From Oasisia sp. SBJ-2009 (lineage: Eukaryota; Annelida; Polychaeta; Sabellida; Siboglinidae): a DNA stretch of 64,000 nt. Positions 9,401 to 21,859 of this stretch are shown in pieces. Under the pieces are notes generated by a model. It saw only the letters and a list, made by a program, of their open reading frames with translations. It was not told where the DNA came from and did no database searches. The translations under genes and the position numbers were made by a program. The DNA lies in NCBI GenBank assembly GCA_964017155.1, contig OZ024862.1, positions 374,501 through 438,500 of the forward strand, written 5' to 3'. Within the stretch, counting starts at the first letter, position 1, and every line of letters starts with the position of its first letter.

Positions 9401-10731
9401 CGTGGTCGGCATAAACAAACTGTTTATCGCTCATTCCATATGCACAGCGCAGTAACATGCACCGCTGCGCTTGCGACTGGCACAAATCGCGCTGTCTGTT
9501 CGACCTCAAACGTTTGCCAAGACGCGCTGTTTATAAAACATAAATACGCGCAAGATGATTATAATTGAATGAATTAATTTAATCAAGTATCAAATGTTGG
9601 ACAAAAATAGTTATATAATAGCAACATTGAGGTGGGTCCGACTTGTACATAAGTGCCAAATAGTGAAATAGTGACCGCTGCGCTTGCGACTGGCACAAAT
9701 CGCGCTGTCTTTTCGACCTCAACAGTTTGCCAAGACGCGCTGTTTATAAAACATATATACGCGCAAGATGATTGTAATTGAATGAATTTATTTAATCAAG
9801 TATCAAATGTTGGCAAAAATACTGATATAATAGCAACATTGAGGTGGGTCCGACTTGTACATAAGTGCCAAATAGTGAAATTATGAAAACAAATTGAGAG
9901 TATACGTGCTTTTATGAGAGAGTGCGCGTGAAGGTACGCGCCCGCAAGTGTAGGCATTTATGTACAAGTCGGGCCCACCTCAATGTTGGTATTATAACTG
10001 TATCTTTGCCAACATTTGATACTTGATTTTATTAATTCTATCAATTATAATGATCTTGCGCATATTTATGTTTTATATACAGCGCGTCTTAGCAGACTTT
10101 TGAGGTCGAAAAGACAGCGTGGTCGGCATAAACAAACTGTTTATCGCTCATTCCATATGCACAGCGCAGTAACATGCACCGCTGCGCTTGCGACTGGCAC
10201 AAATCGCGCTGTCTTTTCGACCTCAAAAGTTAGCTAAGACGCGCTCTTTATAAAACATAAATACGCGCAAGATGATTGTAATTGAATGAATTAATTTAAT
10301 GAAGTATCAAATGTTGGCAAAAAATAGTGATATAATAGCAACATTGAGGTGGGTCCGACTTGTACATAAGTGCCAAATAGTGAAATAGTGACCGCTCGCT
10401 TGCGACTGCCACAAATCGCGCTGTCTTTTCGACCTCAACAGTTTGCGAAGACGCGCTGTTTATAAAACATAAATACGCGCAAGATGATTGTAATTGAATA
10501 AATTAATTTAATCAAGTATCAAATGTTGGCAAAAATACTGATATAATAGCAACATTGAGGTGGGTCCGACTTGTACATAAGTGCCAAATAGTGAAATTCT
10601 GAAAACAAATTGAGAGTATACGTGCTTTTATGAGAGAGTGCGCGTGAAGGTACGCGCCCGCTAGTGTAGGCATTTATGTACAAGTCGGGCCCACCTCAAT
10701 TTTGGTATTATAACTGTATTTTTGCCAACAT
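6432..10731 (+). repeat. C and mosaic monomers in a 2,150-bp tandem duplication
   Basis: Starts are at 6432 (C), 7149 (C), 7866 (F left, J right), 8582 (J left, C right), 9299 (C) and 10016 (F left, J right). Rare markers recur exactly 2,150 bp apart: CCGAGTTGTAC (6771/8921), CCTGAACAG (6850/9000), a 1-bp-shorter ACCGCTCGCTTG (8241/10391), GAATAAATT (8346/10496) and CGCTAGTG (8509/10659). Matching runs from about 6,475 to 8,734 against 8,625 to 10,884. I noticed no difference between the copies, so the duplication is recent. Confidence 0.9.
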
Positions 10732-12164
10732 TTGATACTTGATTTTGTTAATTAAATCAATTATAATCATCTTGCGCATATTTATGTTTTATATACAGCG
10801 CGTCTTAGCAGACTTTTGAGGTCGAAAAGACAGCGTGGTCGGCATAAACAAACTGTTTATCGCTCATTCCATATGCACAGCGCAGTAAAATGCACCGCTG
10901 CTCTTGCGACTGGCACAAATCGCGCTGTCTTTTCGACCTCAAAAGTTTGCCAAGACGCGCTGTTTATAAAACATAAATACGCGCAAGATGATTATAATTG
11001 AATGAATTAATTTAATCAAGTATCAAATGTTGGCCAAAAATAGTGATATAATAGCAACATTGAGTTGGGTCCGACTTGTACATAAGTGCCAAATAGTGAA
11101 ATAGTGACCGCTGCGCTTGCGACTGGCACAAATCGCGCTGTCTTTTCGACCTCAACAGTTTGCCAAGACGCGCTGTTTATAAAACATAAATACGCGCAAG
11201 ATGATTGTAATTGAATGAATTAATTTAATCAAGTATCAAATGTTGGCAAAAATACTGATATAATAGCAACATTGAGGTGGGTCCGACTTGTACATAAGTG
11301 CCAAATAGTGAAATTATGAAAACAAATTGAGAGTATACGTGCTTTTATGAGAGAGTGCGCGTGAAGGTATGCGCCCGCAAGTGTAGGCATTTATGTACAA
11401 TTCGGGCCCACCTCAATGTTGGTATTATAACTGTATCTTTGCCAACATTTGATACTTGATTTTATTAATTCTATCAATTATAATGATCTTGCGCATATTT
11501 ATGTTTTATATACAGCGCGTCTTAGCAGACTTTTGAGGTCGAAAAGACAGCGTGGTCGGCATAAACAAACTGTTTATCGCTCATTCCATATGCACAGCGC
11601 AGTAACATGCACCGCTGCGCTTGCGACTGGCACAAATCGCGCTGTCTTTTCGACCTCAAAAGTTAGCTAAGACGCGCTCTTTATAAAACATAAATACGCG
11701 CAAGATGATTGTAATTGAATGAATTAATTTAATGAAGTATCAAATGTTGGCAAAAAATAGTGATATAATAGCAACATTGAGGTGGGTCCGACTTGTACAT
11801 AAGTGCCAAATAGTGAAATAGTGACCGCTCGCTTGCGACTGCCACAAATCGCGCTGTCTTTTCGACCTCAACAGTTTGCGAAGACGCGCTGTTTATAAAA
11901 CATAAATACGCGCAAGATGATTGTAATTGAATGAATTAATTTAATCAAGTATCAAATGTTGGCAAAAATACTGATATAATAGCAACATTGAGGTGGGTCC
12001 GACTTGTACATAAGTGCCAAATAGTGAAATTCTGAAAACAAATTGAGAGTATACGTGCTTTTATGAGAGAGTGCGCGTGAAGGTACGCGCCCGCAAGTGT
12101 AGGCATTTATGTACAAGTCGGGCCCACCTCAATGTTGGTATTATAACTGTATCTTTGCCAACAT
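10732..12164 (+). repeat. Two mosaic monomers: J/K at 10732 and F/J at 11449
   Basis: The first begins with the J left arm (TTAATTAAATC) and continues as K (GTAAAATGCACCGCTGCTC). The second begins as F and switches to J at GTTAGCTAAG in R1 (11,662), as do 7866 and 10016, and it shares their ACCGCTCGCTTG linker (11,824) but not GAATAAATT or CGCTAGTG. It is therefore an older relative of the 2,150-bp unit. The spacer at 11369 has GTATGCGC and the following arm has CAATTCGGG. Confidence 0.85.
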
Positions 12165-14315
12165 TTGATACTTGATTTTATTAATTCTATCAATTATACT
12201 GATCTTGCGCATATTTATGTTTTATATACAGCGCGTCTTAGCAGACTTTTGAGGTCGAAAAGACAGCGTGGTCGGCATAAACAAACTGTTTATCGCTCAT
12301 TCCATATGCACAGCGCAGTAAAATGCACCGCTGCTCTTGCGACTGGCACAAAACGCGCTGTCTTTTCGACCTCAAAAGTTTGCCAAGACGCGCTGTTTAT
12401 AAAACGTAAATACGCGCAAGATGATTATAATTGAATGAATTAATTTAATCAAGTATCAAATGTTGGCCAAAAATAGTGATATAATAGCAACATTGAGTTG
12501 GGTCCGACTTGTACATAAGTGCCAAATAGTGAAATAGTGACCGCTGCGCTTGCGACTGGCACAAATCGCGCTGTCTTTTCGACCTCAACAGTTTGCCAAG
12601 ACGCGCTGTTTATAAAACATATATACGCGCAAGATGATTGTAATTGAATGAATTTATTTAATCAAGTATCAAATGTTGGCAAAAATACTGATATAATAGC
12701 AACATTGAGGTGGGTCCGACTTGTACATAAGTGCCAAATAGTGAAATTATGAAACAAATTGAGAGTATACGTGCTTTTATGAGAGAGTGCGCGTGAAGGT
12801 ACGCGCCCGCAAGTGTAGGCATTTATGTACAAGTCGGGGCCCACCTCAATGTTGGTATTATAACTGTATCTTTGCCAACATTTGATACTTGATTTTATTA
12901 ATTCTATCAATTATAATGATCTTGCGCATATTTATGTTTTATATACAGCGCGTCTTAGCAGACTTTTGAGGTCGAAAAGACAGCGTGGTCGGCATAAACA
13001 AACTGTTTATCGCTCATTCCATATGCACAGCGCAGTAACATGCACCGCTGCGCTTGCGACTGGCGCAAATCGCGCTGTCTTTTCGACCTCAAAAGTTTGC
13101 CAAGACGCGCTGTTTATAAAACATAAATACGCGCAAGATGATTATAATTGAATGAATTAATTTAATCAAGTATCAAATGTTGGACAAAAATAGTTATATA
13201 ATAGCAACATTGAGGTGGGTCCGACTTGTACATAAGTGCCAAATAGTGAAATAGTGACCGCTGCGCTTGCGACTGGCACAAAATCGCGCTGTCTTTTCGA
13301 CCTGAACAGTTTGCCAAGACGCGCTGTTTATAAAACATAAATACGCGCAAGATGATTGTAATTGAATGAATTAATTTAATCAAGTATCAAATGTTGGCAA
13401 AAATACTGATATAATAGCAACATTGAGGTGGGTCCGACTTGTACATAAGTGCCAAATAGTGAAATTATGAAACAAATTGAGAGTATACGTGCTTTTATGA
13501 GAGAGTGCGCGTGAAGGTACGCGCCCGCAAGTGTAGGCATTGATGTACAAGTCGGGCCCACCTCAATGTTGGTATTATAACTGTATCTTTGCCAACCTTT
13601 GATACTTGATTTTATTAATTCTATCAATTATAATGATCTTGCGCATATTTATGTTTTATATACAGCGCGTCTTAGCAGACTTTTGAGGTCGAAAAGACAG
13701 CGTGGTCGGCATAAACAAACTGTTTATCGCTCATTCCATATGCACAGCGCAGTAACATGCACCGCTGCGCTTGCGACTGGCACACATCGCGCTGTCTTTT
13801 CGACCTCAAAAGTTTGCCAAGACGCGCTGTTTATAAAACATAATTACGCGCAAGATGATTATAATTGAATGAATTAATTTAATCAAGTATCAAATGTTGG
13901 CCAAAAATAGTGATATAATAGCAACATTGAGTTGGGTCCGACTTGTACATAAGTGCCAAATAGTGAAATAGTGACCGCTGCGCTTGCGACTGGCACAAAT
14001 CGCGCTGTCTTTTCGACCTCAACAGTTTGCCAAGACGCGCTGTTTATAAAACATAAATACGCGCAAGATGATTGTAATTGAATGAATTAATTTAATCAAG
14101 TATCAAATGTTGGCAAAAATACTGATATAATAGCAACATTGAGGTGGGTCCGACTTGTACATAAGTGCCAAATAGTGAAATTATGAAAACAAATTGAGAG
14201 TATACGTGCTTTTATGAGAGAGTGCGCGTGAAGGTACGCGCCCGCAAGTGTAGGCATTTATGTACAAGTCGGGCCCACCTCAATGTTGGTATTATAACTG
14301 TATCTTTGCCAACAT
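12165..14315 (+). repeat. K, F and F monomers
   Basis: Starts are at 12165 (K, with private changes ATTATACTG and AAAACGTAAAT), 12882 (F, GGCGCAAATC as at 2308) and 13599 (F, GGCACACATC as at 20100). Single-base indels occur at about 12,753 (GAAACAAATT lacks one A), 12,836 (one extra G in TCGGGGCCC), 13,280 (CAAAATCGC) and 13,469. They compensate so that monomer length stays at 717. Such homopolymer indels could be real or consensus errors. Confidence 0.85.
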
Positions 14316-14820
14316 TTGATACTTGATTTTATTAATTCTATCAATTATAATGATCTTGCGCATATTTATGTTTTATATACAGCGCGTCTTAGCAGACTTT
14401 TGAGGTCGAAAAGACAGCGTGGTCGGCATAAACAAACTGTTTATCGCTCATTCCATATGCACAGCGCAGTAACATGCACCGCTGCGCTTGCGACTGGCAC
14501 AAATCGCGCTGTCTGTTCGACCTCAAAAGTTTGCCAAGACGCGCTGTTTATAAAACATAAATACGCGCAAGATGATTATAATTGAATGAATTAATTTAAT
14601 CAAGTATCAAATGTTGGACAAAAATAGTTATATAATAGCAACATTGAGGTGGGTCCGACTTGTACATAAGTGCCAAATAGTGAAATTCTGAAAACAAATT
14701 GAGAGTATACGAGCTTTTATGAGAGAGTGCGCGTGAAGGTACGCGCCCGCAAGTGTAGGCATTTATGTACAAGTCGGGCCCACCTCAATTTTGGTATTAC
14801 AACTGTATCTTTGCCAATAT
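14316..14820 (+). repeat. Short C monomer (505 bp)
   Basis: It has C-type L, centre and R1 (CTGTTCGACC, GGACAAAAATAGTTATATAA), then passes directly into the spacer (GAAATTCTG) with no linker or R2. The retained arm end is of R1 type, so R2 was the arm lost. The spacer has the ACGAGC allele that precedes D monomers. Confidence 0.9.
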
Positions 14821-16758
14821 TTGATACTTGATTTTGTTAATTCAATCAATTATAATCATCTTGCGCATATTAATGTTTTATATACGGCGCGTCTTAGCAG
14901 ACTTTTGAGGTCGAAAAGACATCGTGGTCGGCATAAACAAACTGTTTATCGCTCATTCCATATGCACAGCGCAGTAACATGCACCGCTGCGCTTGCGACT
15001 GGCACAAATCGCGCTGTCTTTTCGACCTCAACAGTTTGCCAAGACGCGCTGTTTATAAAACATAAATACGCGCAAGATGATTGTAATTGAATGAATTAAT
15101 TTAATCAAGTATCAAATGTTGGCAAAAATACTGATATAATAGCAACATTGAGGTGGGTCCGACTTGTACATAAGTGCCAAATAGTGAAATAGTGACCGCT
15201 GCGCTTGCGACTGGCACAAATCGCGCTGTCTTTTCGACCTCAACAGTTTGCCAAGACGCGCTGTTTATAAAACATAAATACGCGCAAGATGATTGTAATT
15301 GAATGAATTAATTTAATCAAGTATCAAATGTTGGCAAAAATACTGATATAATAGCAACATTGAGGTGGGTCCGACTTGTACATAAGTGCCAAATAGTGAA
15401 ATTATGAAAACAAATTGAGAGTATACGTGCTTTTATGAGAGAGTGCGCGTGAAGGTACGCGCCCGCAAGTGTAGGCATTTATGTACAAGTCGGGCCCACC
15501 TCAATGTTGGTATTATAACTGTATCTTTGCCAACATTTGATACTTGATTTTATTAATTCTATCAATTATAATGATCTTGCGCATATTTATGTTTTATATA
15601 CAGCGCGTCTTAGCAGACTTTTGAGGTCGAAAAGACAGCGTGGTCGGCATAAACAAACTGTTTATCGCTCATTCCATATGCACAGCGCAGTAACATGCAC
15701 CGCTGCGCTTGCGACTGGCACAAATCGCGCTGTCTGTTCGACCTCAAAAGTTTGCCAAGACGCGCTGTTTATAAAACATAAATACGCGCAAGATGATTAT
15801 AATTGAATGAATTAATTTAATCAAGTATCAAATGTTGGACAAAAATAGTTATATAATAGCAACATTGAGGTGGGTCCGACTTGTACATAAGTGCCAAATA
15901 GTGAAATAGTGACCGCTGCGCTTGCGACTGGCACAAATCGCGCTGTCTTTTCGACCTCAACAGTTTGCCAAGACGCGCTGTTTATAAAACATATATACGC
16001 GCAAGATGATTGTAATTGAATGAATTTATTTAATCAAGTGTCAAATGTTGGCAAAAATACTGATATAATAGCAACATTGAGGTGGGTCCGACTTGTACAT
16101 AAGTGCCAAATAGTGAAATTATGAAAACAAATTGAGAGTATACGTGCTTTTATGAGAGAGTGCGCGTGAAGGTACGCGCCCGCAAGTGTAGGCATTTATG
16201 TACAAGTCGGGCCCACCTCAATGTTGGTATTATAACTGTATCTTTGCCAACATTTGATACTTGATTTTATTAATTCTATCAATTATAATGATCTTGCGCA
16301 TATTTATGTTTTATATACAGCGCGTCTTAGCAGACTTTTGAGGTCGAAAAGACAGCGTGGTCGGCATAAACAAACTGTTTATCGCTCATTCCATATGCAC
16401 AGCGCAGTAACATGCACCGCTGCGCTTGCGACTGGCACAAATCGCGCTGTCTGTTCGACCTCAAAAGTTTGCCAAGACGCGCTGTTTATAAAACATAAAT
16501 ACGCGCAAGATGATTATAATTGAATAAATTAATTTAATCAAGTATCAAATGTTGGACAAAAATAGTTATATAATAGCAACATTGAGGTGGGTCCGACTTG
16601 TACATAAGTGCCAAATAGTGAAATTCTGAAAACAAATTGAGAGTATACGAGCTTTTATGAGAGAGTGCGCGTGAAGGTACGCGCCCGCAAGTGTAGGCAT
16701 TTATGTACAAGTCGGGCCCACCTCAATTTTGGTATTACAACTGTATCTTTGCCAATAT
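14821..16758 (+). repeat. 1,938-bp higher-order repeat D-C-C(short), copy 1
   Basis: Three monomers: D at 14821 (716 bp), C at 15537 (717 bp) and short C at 16254 (505 bp). The order and lengths repeat exactly in the next 1,938 bp. Rare markers shared with copy 2 are CAAGTGTCAAATG (16,036) and GAATAAATT (16,522). Confidence 0.92.
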
Positions 16759-18696
16759 TTGATACTTGATTTTGTTAATTCAATCAATTATAATCATCTT
16801 GCGCATATTAATGTTTTATATACGGCGCGTCTTAGCAGACTTTTGAGGTCGAAAAGACATCGTGGTCGGCATAAACAAACTGTTTATCGCTCATTCCATA
16901 TGCACAGCGCAGTAACATGCACCGCTGCGCTTGCGACTGGCACAAATCGCGCTGTCTTTTCGACCTCAACAGTTTGCCAAGACGCGCTGTTTATAAAACA
17001 TAAATACGCGCAAGATGATTGTAATTGAATGAATTAATTTAATCAAGTATCAAATGTTGGCAAAAATACTGATATAATAGCAACATTGAGGTGGGTCCGA
17101 CTTGTACATAAGTGCCAAATAGTGAAATAGTGACCGCTGCGCTTGCGACTGGCACAAATCGCGCTGTCTTTTCGACCTCAACAGTTTGCCAAGACGCGCT
17201 GTTTATAAAACATAAATACGCGCAAGATGATTGTAATTGAATGAATTAATTTAATCAAGTATCAAATGTTGGCAAAAATACTGATATAATAGCAACATTG
17301 AGGTGGGTCCGACTTGTACATAAGTGCCAAATAGTGAAATTATGAAAACAAATTGAGAGTATACGTGCTTTTATGAGAGAGTGCGCGTGAAGGTACGCGC
17401 CCGCAAGTGTAGGCATTTATGTACAAGTCGGGCCCACCTCAATGTTGGTATTATAACTGTATCTTTGCCAACATTTGATACTTGATTTTATTAATTCTAT
17501 CAATTATAATGATCTTGCGCATATTTATGTTTTATATACAGCGCGTCTTAGCAGACTTTTGAGGTCGAAAAGACAGCGTGGTCGGCATAAACAAACTGTT
17601 TATCGCTCATTCCATATGCACAGCGCAGTAACATGCACCGCTGCGCTTGCGACTGGCACAAATCGCGCTGTCTGTTCGACCTCAAAAGTTTGCCAAGACG
17701 CGCTGTTTATAAAACATAAATACGCGCAAGATGATTATAATTGAATGAATTAATTTAATCAAGTATCAAATGTTGGACAAAAATAGTTATATAATAGCAA
17801 CATTGAGGTGGGTCCGACTTGTACATAAGTGCCAAATAGTGAAATAGTGACCGCTGCGCTTGCGACTGGCACAAATCGCGCTGTCTTTTCGACCTCAACA
17901 GTTTGCCAAGACGCGCTGTTTATAAAACATATATACGCGCAAGATGATTGTAATTGAATGAATTTATTTAATCAAGTGTCAAATGTTGGCAAAAATACTG
18001 ATATAATAGCAACATTGAGGTGGGTCCGACTTGTACATAAGTGCCAAATAGTGAAATTATGAAAACAAATTGAGAGTATACGTGCTTTTATGAGAGAGTG
18101 CGCGTGAAGGTACGCGCCCGCAAGTGTAGGCATTTATGTACAAGTCGGGCCCACCTCAATGTTGGTATTATAACTGTATCTTTGCCAACATTTGATACTT
18201 GATTTTATTAATTCTATCAATTATAATGATCTTGCGCATATTTATGTTTTATATACAGCGCGTCTTAGCAGACTTTTGAGGTCGAAAAGACAGCGTGGTC
18301 GGCATAAACAAACTGTTTATCGCTCATTCCATATGCACAGCGCAGTAACATGCACCGCTGCGCTTGCGACTGGCACAAATCGCGCTGTCTGTTCGACCTC
18401 AAAAGTTTGCCAAGACGCGCTGTTTATAAAACATAAATACGCGCAAGATGATTATAATTGAATAAATTAATTTAATCAAGTATCAAATGTTGGACAAAAA
18501 TAGTTATATAATAGCAACATTGAGGTGGGTCCGACTTGTACATAAGTGCCAAATAGTGAAATTCTGAAAACAAATTGAGAGTATACGAGCTTTTATGAGA
18601 GAGTGCGCGTGAAGGTACGCGCCCGCAAGTGTAGGCATTGATGTACAAGTCGGGCCCACCTCAATTTTGGTATTACAACTGTATCTTTGCCAATAT
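16759..18696 (+). repeat. 1,938-bp higher-order repeat D-C-C(short), copy 2
   Basis: Monomers start at 16759 (D), 17475 (C) and 18192 (short C). CAAGTGTCAAATG recurs at 17,974 and GAATAAATT at 18,460, each 1,938 bp after copy 1. One difference seen is GGCATTGATG near 18,636 in place of GGCATTTATG. The copies are otherwise near identical. Confidence 0.92.
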
Positions 18697-19200
18697 TTGA
18701 TACTTGATTTTGTTAATTCAATCAATTATAATCATCTTGCGCATATTAATGTTTTATATACGGCGCGTCTTAGCAGACTTTTGAGGTCGAAAAGACATCG
18801 TGGTCGGCATAAACAAACTGTTTATCGCTCATTCCATATGCACAGCGCAGTAACATGCACCGCTGCGCTTGCGACTGGCACAAATCGCGCTGTCTTTTCG
18901 ACCTCAACAGTTTGCCAAGACGCGCTGTTTATAAAACATAAATACGCGCAAGATGATTGTAATTGAATGAATTAATTTAATCAAGTATCAAATGTTGGCA
19001 AAAATACTGATATAATAGCAACATTGAGGTGGGTCCGACTTGTACATAAGTGCCAAATAGTGAAATTATGAAAACAAATTGAGAGTATACGTGCTTTTAT
19101 GAGAGAGTGCGCGTGAAGGTACGCGCCCGCAAGTGTAGGCATTGATGTACAAGTCGGGCCCACCTCAATGTTGGTATTATAACTGTATCTTTGCCAACAT
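18697..19200 (+). repeat. Short D monomer (504 bp)
   Basis: It would start a third 1,938-bp copy, but after L and centre it has a single R arm of R2 type (CTCAACAGTTTG, AAATACTGATATAA) and goes straight to the spacer. The D monomers at 14821 and 16759 have two such R2-like arms, so one 213-bp unit was lost here, ending the higher-order repeat. Confidence 0.9.
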
Positions 19201-20636
19201 TTGATACTTGATTTTATTAATTCTATCAATTATAATGATCTTGCGCATATTTATGTTTTATATACAGCGCGTCTTAGCAGACTTTTGAGGTCGAAAAGAC
19301 AGCGTGGTCGGCATAAACAAACTGTTTATCGCTCATTCCATATGCACAGCGCAGTAACATGCACCGCTGCGCTTGCGACTGGCACAAATCGCGCTGTCTT
19401 TTCGACCTCAAAAGTTTGCCAAGACGCGCTGTTTATAAAACATAAATACGCGCAAGATGATTATAACTGAATGAATTAATTTAATCAAGTATCAAATGTT
19501 GGACAAAAATAGTTATATAATAGCAACATTGAGGTGGGTCCGACTTGTACATAAGTGCCAAATAGTGAAATAGTGACCGCTGCGCTTGCGACTGGCACAA
19601 ATCGCGCTGTCTTTTCGACCTCAACAGTTTGCCAAGACGCGCTGTTTATAAAACATATATATACGCGCAAGATGATTGTAATTTAATGAATTTATTTAAT
19701 CAAGTATCAAATGTTGGCAAAAATACTGATATAATAGCAACATTGAGGTGGGTCCGACTTGTACATCAGTGCCAAAGAGTGAAATTCTGAAAACAAATTG
19801 AGAGTATACGTGCTTTTATGAGAGAGTGCGCGTGAAGGTACCCGCCCGCAAGTGTAGGCATTTATGTACAAGTCGGGCCGACCTCAATGTTGGTATTATA
19901 ACTGTATCTTTGCCAACATTTGATACTTGATTTTATTAATTCTATCAATTATAATGATCTTGCGCATATTTATGTTTTATATACAGCGCGTCTTAGCAGA
20001 CTTTTGAGGTCGAAAAGACAGCGTGGTCGGCATAAACAAACTGTTTATCGCTCATTCCATATGCACAGCGCAGTAACATGCACCGCTGCGCTTGCGACTG
20101 GCACACATCGCGCTGTCTTTTCGACCTCAAAAGTTTGCCAAGACGCGCTGTTTATAAAACATAAATACGCGCAAGATGATTATAATTGAATGAATTAATT
20201 TAATCAAGTATCAAATGTTGGCCAAAAATAGTGATATAATAGCAACATTGAGTTGGGTCCGACTTGTACATAAGTGCCAAATAGTGAAATAGTGACCGCT
20301 GCGCTTGCGACTGGCACAAATCGCGCTGTCTTTTCGACCTCAACAGTTTGCCAAGACGCGCTGTTTATAAAACATAAATACGCGCAAGATGATTGTAATT
20401 GAATGAATTAATTTAATCAAGTATCAAATGTTGGCAAAAATACTGATATAATAGCAACATTGAGGTGGGTCCGACTTGTACATAAGTGCCAAATAGTGAA
20501 ATTCTGAAAACAAATTGAGAGTATACGTGCTTTTATGAGAGAGTGCGCGTGAAGGTACGCGCCCGCAAGTGTAGGCATTTATGTACAAGTCGGGCCCACC
20601 TCAATGTTGGTATTATAACTGTATCTTTGCCAACAT
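19201..20636 (+). repeat. Two F monomers (719 and 717 bp)
   Basis: The monomer at 19201 carries the extra TA in R2 (CATATATATACG, 19,653-19,664) and a private ATTTAATG at 19,681. It is followed by the linked alleles ACATCAGTGCCAAAGAG and CGGGCCGACC on either side of the spacer. The next, at 19920, has GGCACACATC, as does 13599. Confidence 0.88.
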
Positions 20637-21859
20637 TTGATACTTGATTTTATTAATTCTATCAATTATAATGATCTTGCGCATATTTATGTTTTATATA
20701 CAGCGCGTCTTAGCAGACTTTTGAGGTCGAAAAGACAGCGTGGTCGGCATAAACAAACTGTTTATCGCTCATTCCATATGCACAGCGCAGTAACATGCAC
20801 CGCTGCGCTTGCGACTGGCACAAATCGCGCTGTCTGTTCGACCTCAAAAGTTTGCCAAGACGCGCTGTTTATAAAACATAAATACGCGCAAGATGATTAT
20901 AATTGAATGAATTAATTTAATCAAGTATCAAATGTTGGACAAAAATAGTTATATAATAGCAACATTGAGGTGGGTCCGACTTGTACATAAGTGCCAAATA
21001 GTGAAATTCTGAAAACAAATTGAGAGTATACGAGCTTTTATGAGAGAGTGCGCGTGAAGGTACGCGCCCGCAAGTGTAGGCATTTATGTACAAGTCGGGC
21101 CCACCTCAATTTTGGTATTACAACTGTATCTTTGCCAATATTTGATACTTGATTTTGTTAATTCAATCAATTATAATCATCTTGCGCATATTAATGTTTT
21201 ATATACGGCGCGTCTTAGCAGACTTTTGAGGTCGAAAAGACATCGTGGTCGGCATAAACAAACTGTTTATCGCTCATTCCATATGCACAGCGCAGTAACA
21301 TGCACCGCTGCGCTTGCGACTGGCACAAATCGCGCTGTCTTTTCGACCTCAACAGTTTGCCAAGACGCGCTGTTTATAAAACATAAATACGCGCAAGATG
21401 ATTGTAATTGAATGAATTAATTTAATCAAGTATCAAATGTTGGCAAAAATACTGATATAATAGCAACATTGAGGTGGGTCCGACTTGTACATAAGTGCCA
21501 AATAGTGAAATAGTGACCGCTGCGCTTGCGACTGGCACAAATCGCGCTGTCTTTTCGACCTCAACAGTTTGCCAAGACGCGCTGTTTATAAAACATATAT
21601 ATACGCGCAAGATGATTGTAATTGAATGAATTTATTTAATCAAGTATCAAATGTTGGCAAAAATACTGATATAATAGCAACATTGAGGTGGGTCCGACTT
21701 GTACATCAGTGCCAAAGAGTGAAATTCTGAAAACAAATTCAGAGTATACGTGCTTTTATGAGAGAGTGCGCGTGAAGGTACGCGCCCGCAAGTGTAGGCA
21801 TTTATGTACAAGTCGGGCCGACCTCAATGTTGGTATTATAACTGTATCTTTGCCAACAT
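20637..21859 (+). repeat. Short C (505 bp) plus D (718 bp) pair
   Basis: Short C at 20637 and D at 21142 repeat the pairing seen at 14316/14821, 16254/16759 and 18192/18697. The D monomer's R2 has the extra TA (about 21,594-21,604) and the next spacer carries the CAAAGAG/GGGCCGACC allele pair. Confidence 0.88.

Noticed and set aside
12740..13480. Frame-changing single-base indels as biological signal (12,753; 12,836; 13,280; 13,469)
   Set aside because: They sit in short homopolymers (AAAA, GGG, AAA) and are rare elsewhere, so sequencing or consensus error is as likely as real change.
18981..19229. Minus-strand open frames of 60-83 codons (also at 1191, 12662, 13376, 54841, 58426)
   Set aside because: They lie in R2, spacer and L, occur only in some monomers depending on single substitutions or indels, and contain the reverse complement of the same repeat arms. 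No family resemblance was recognised.
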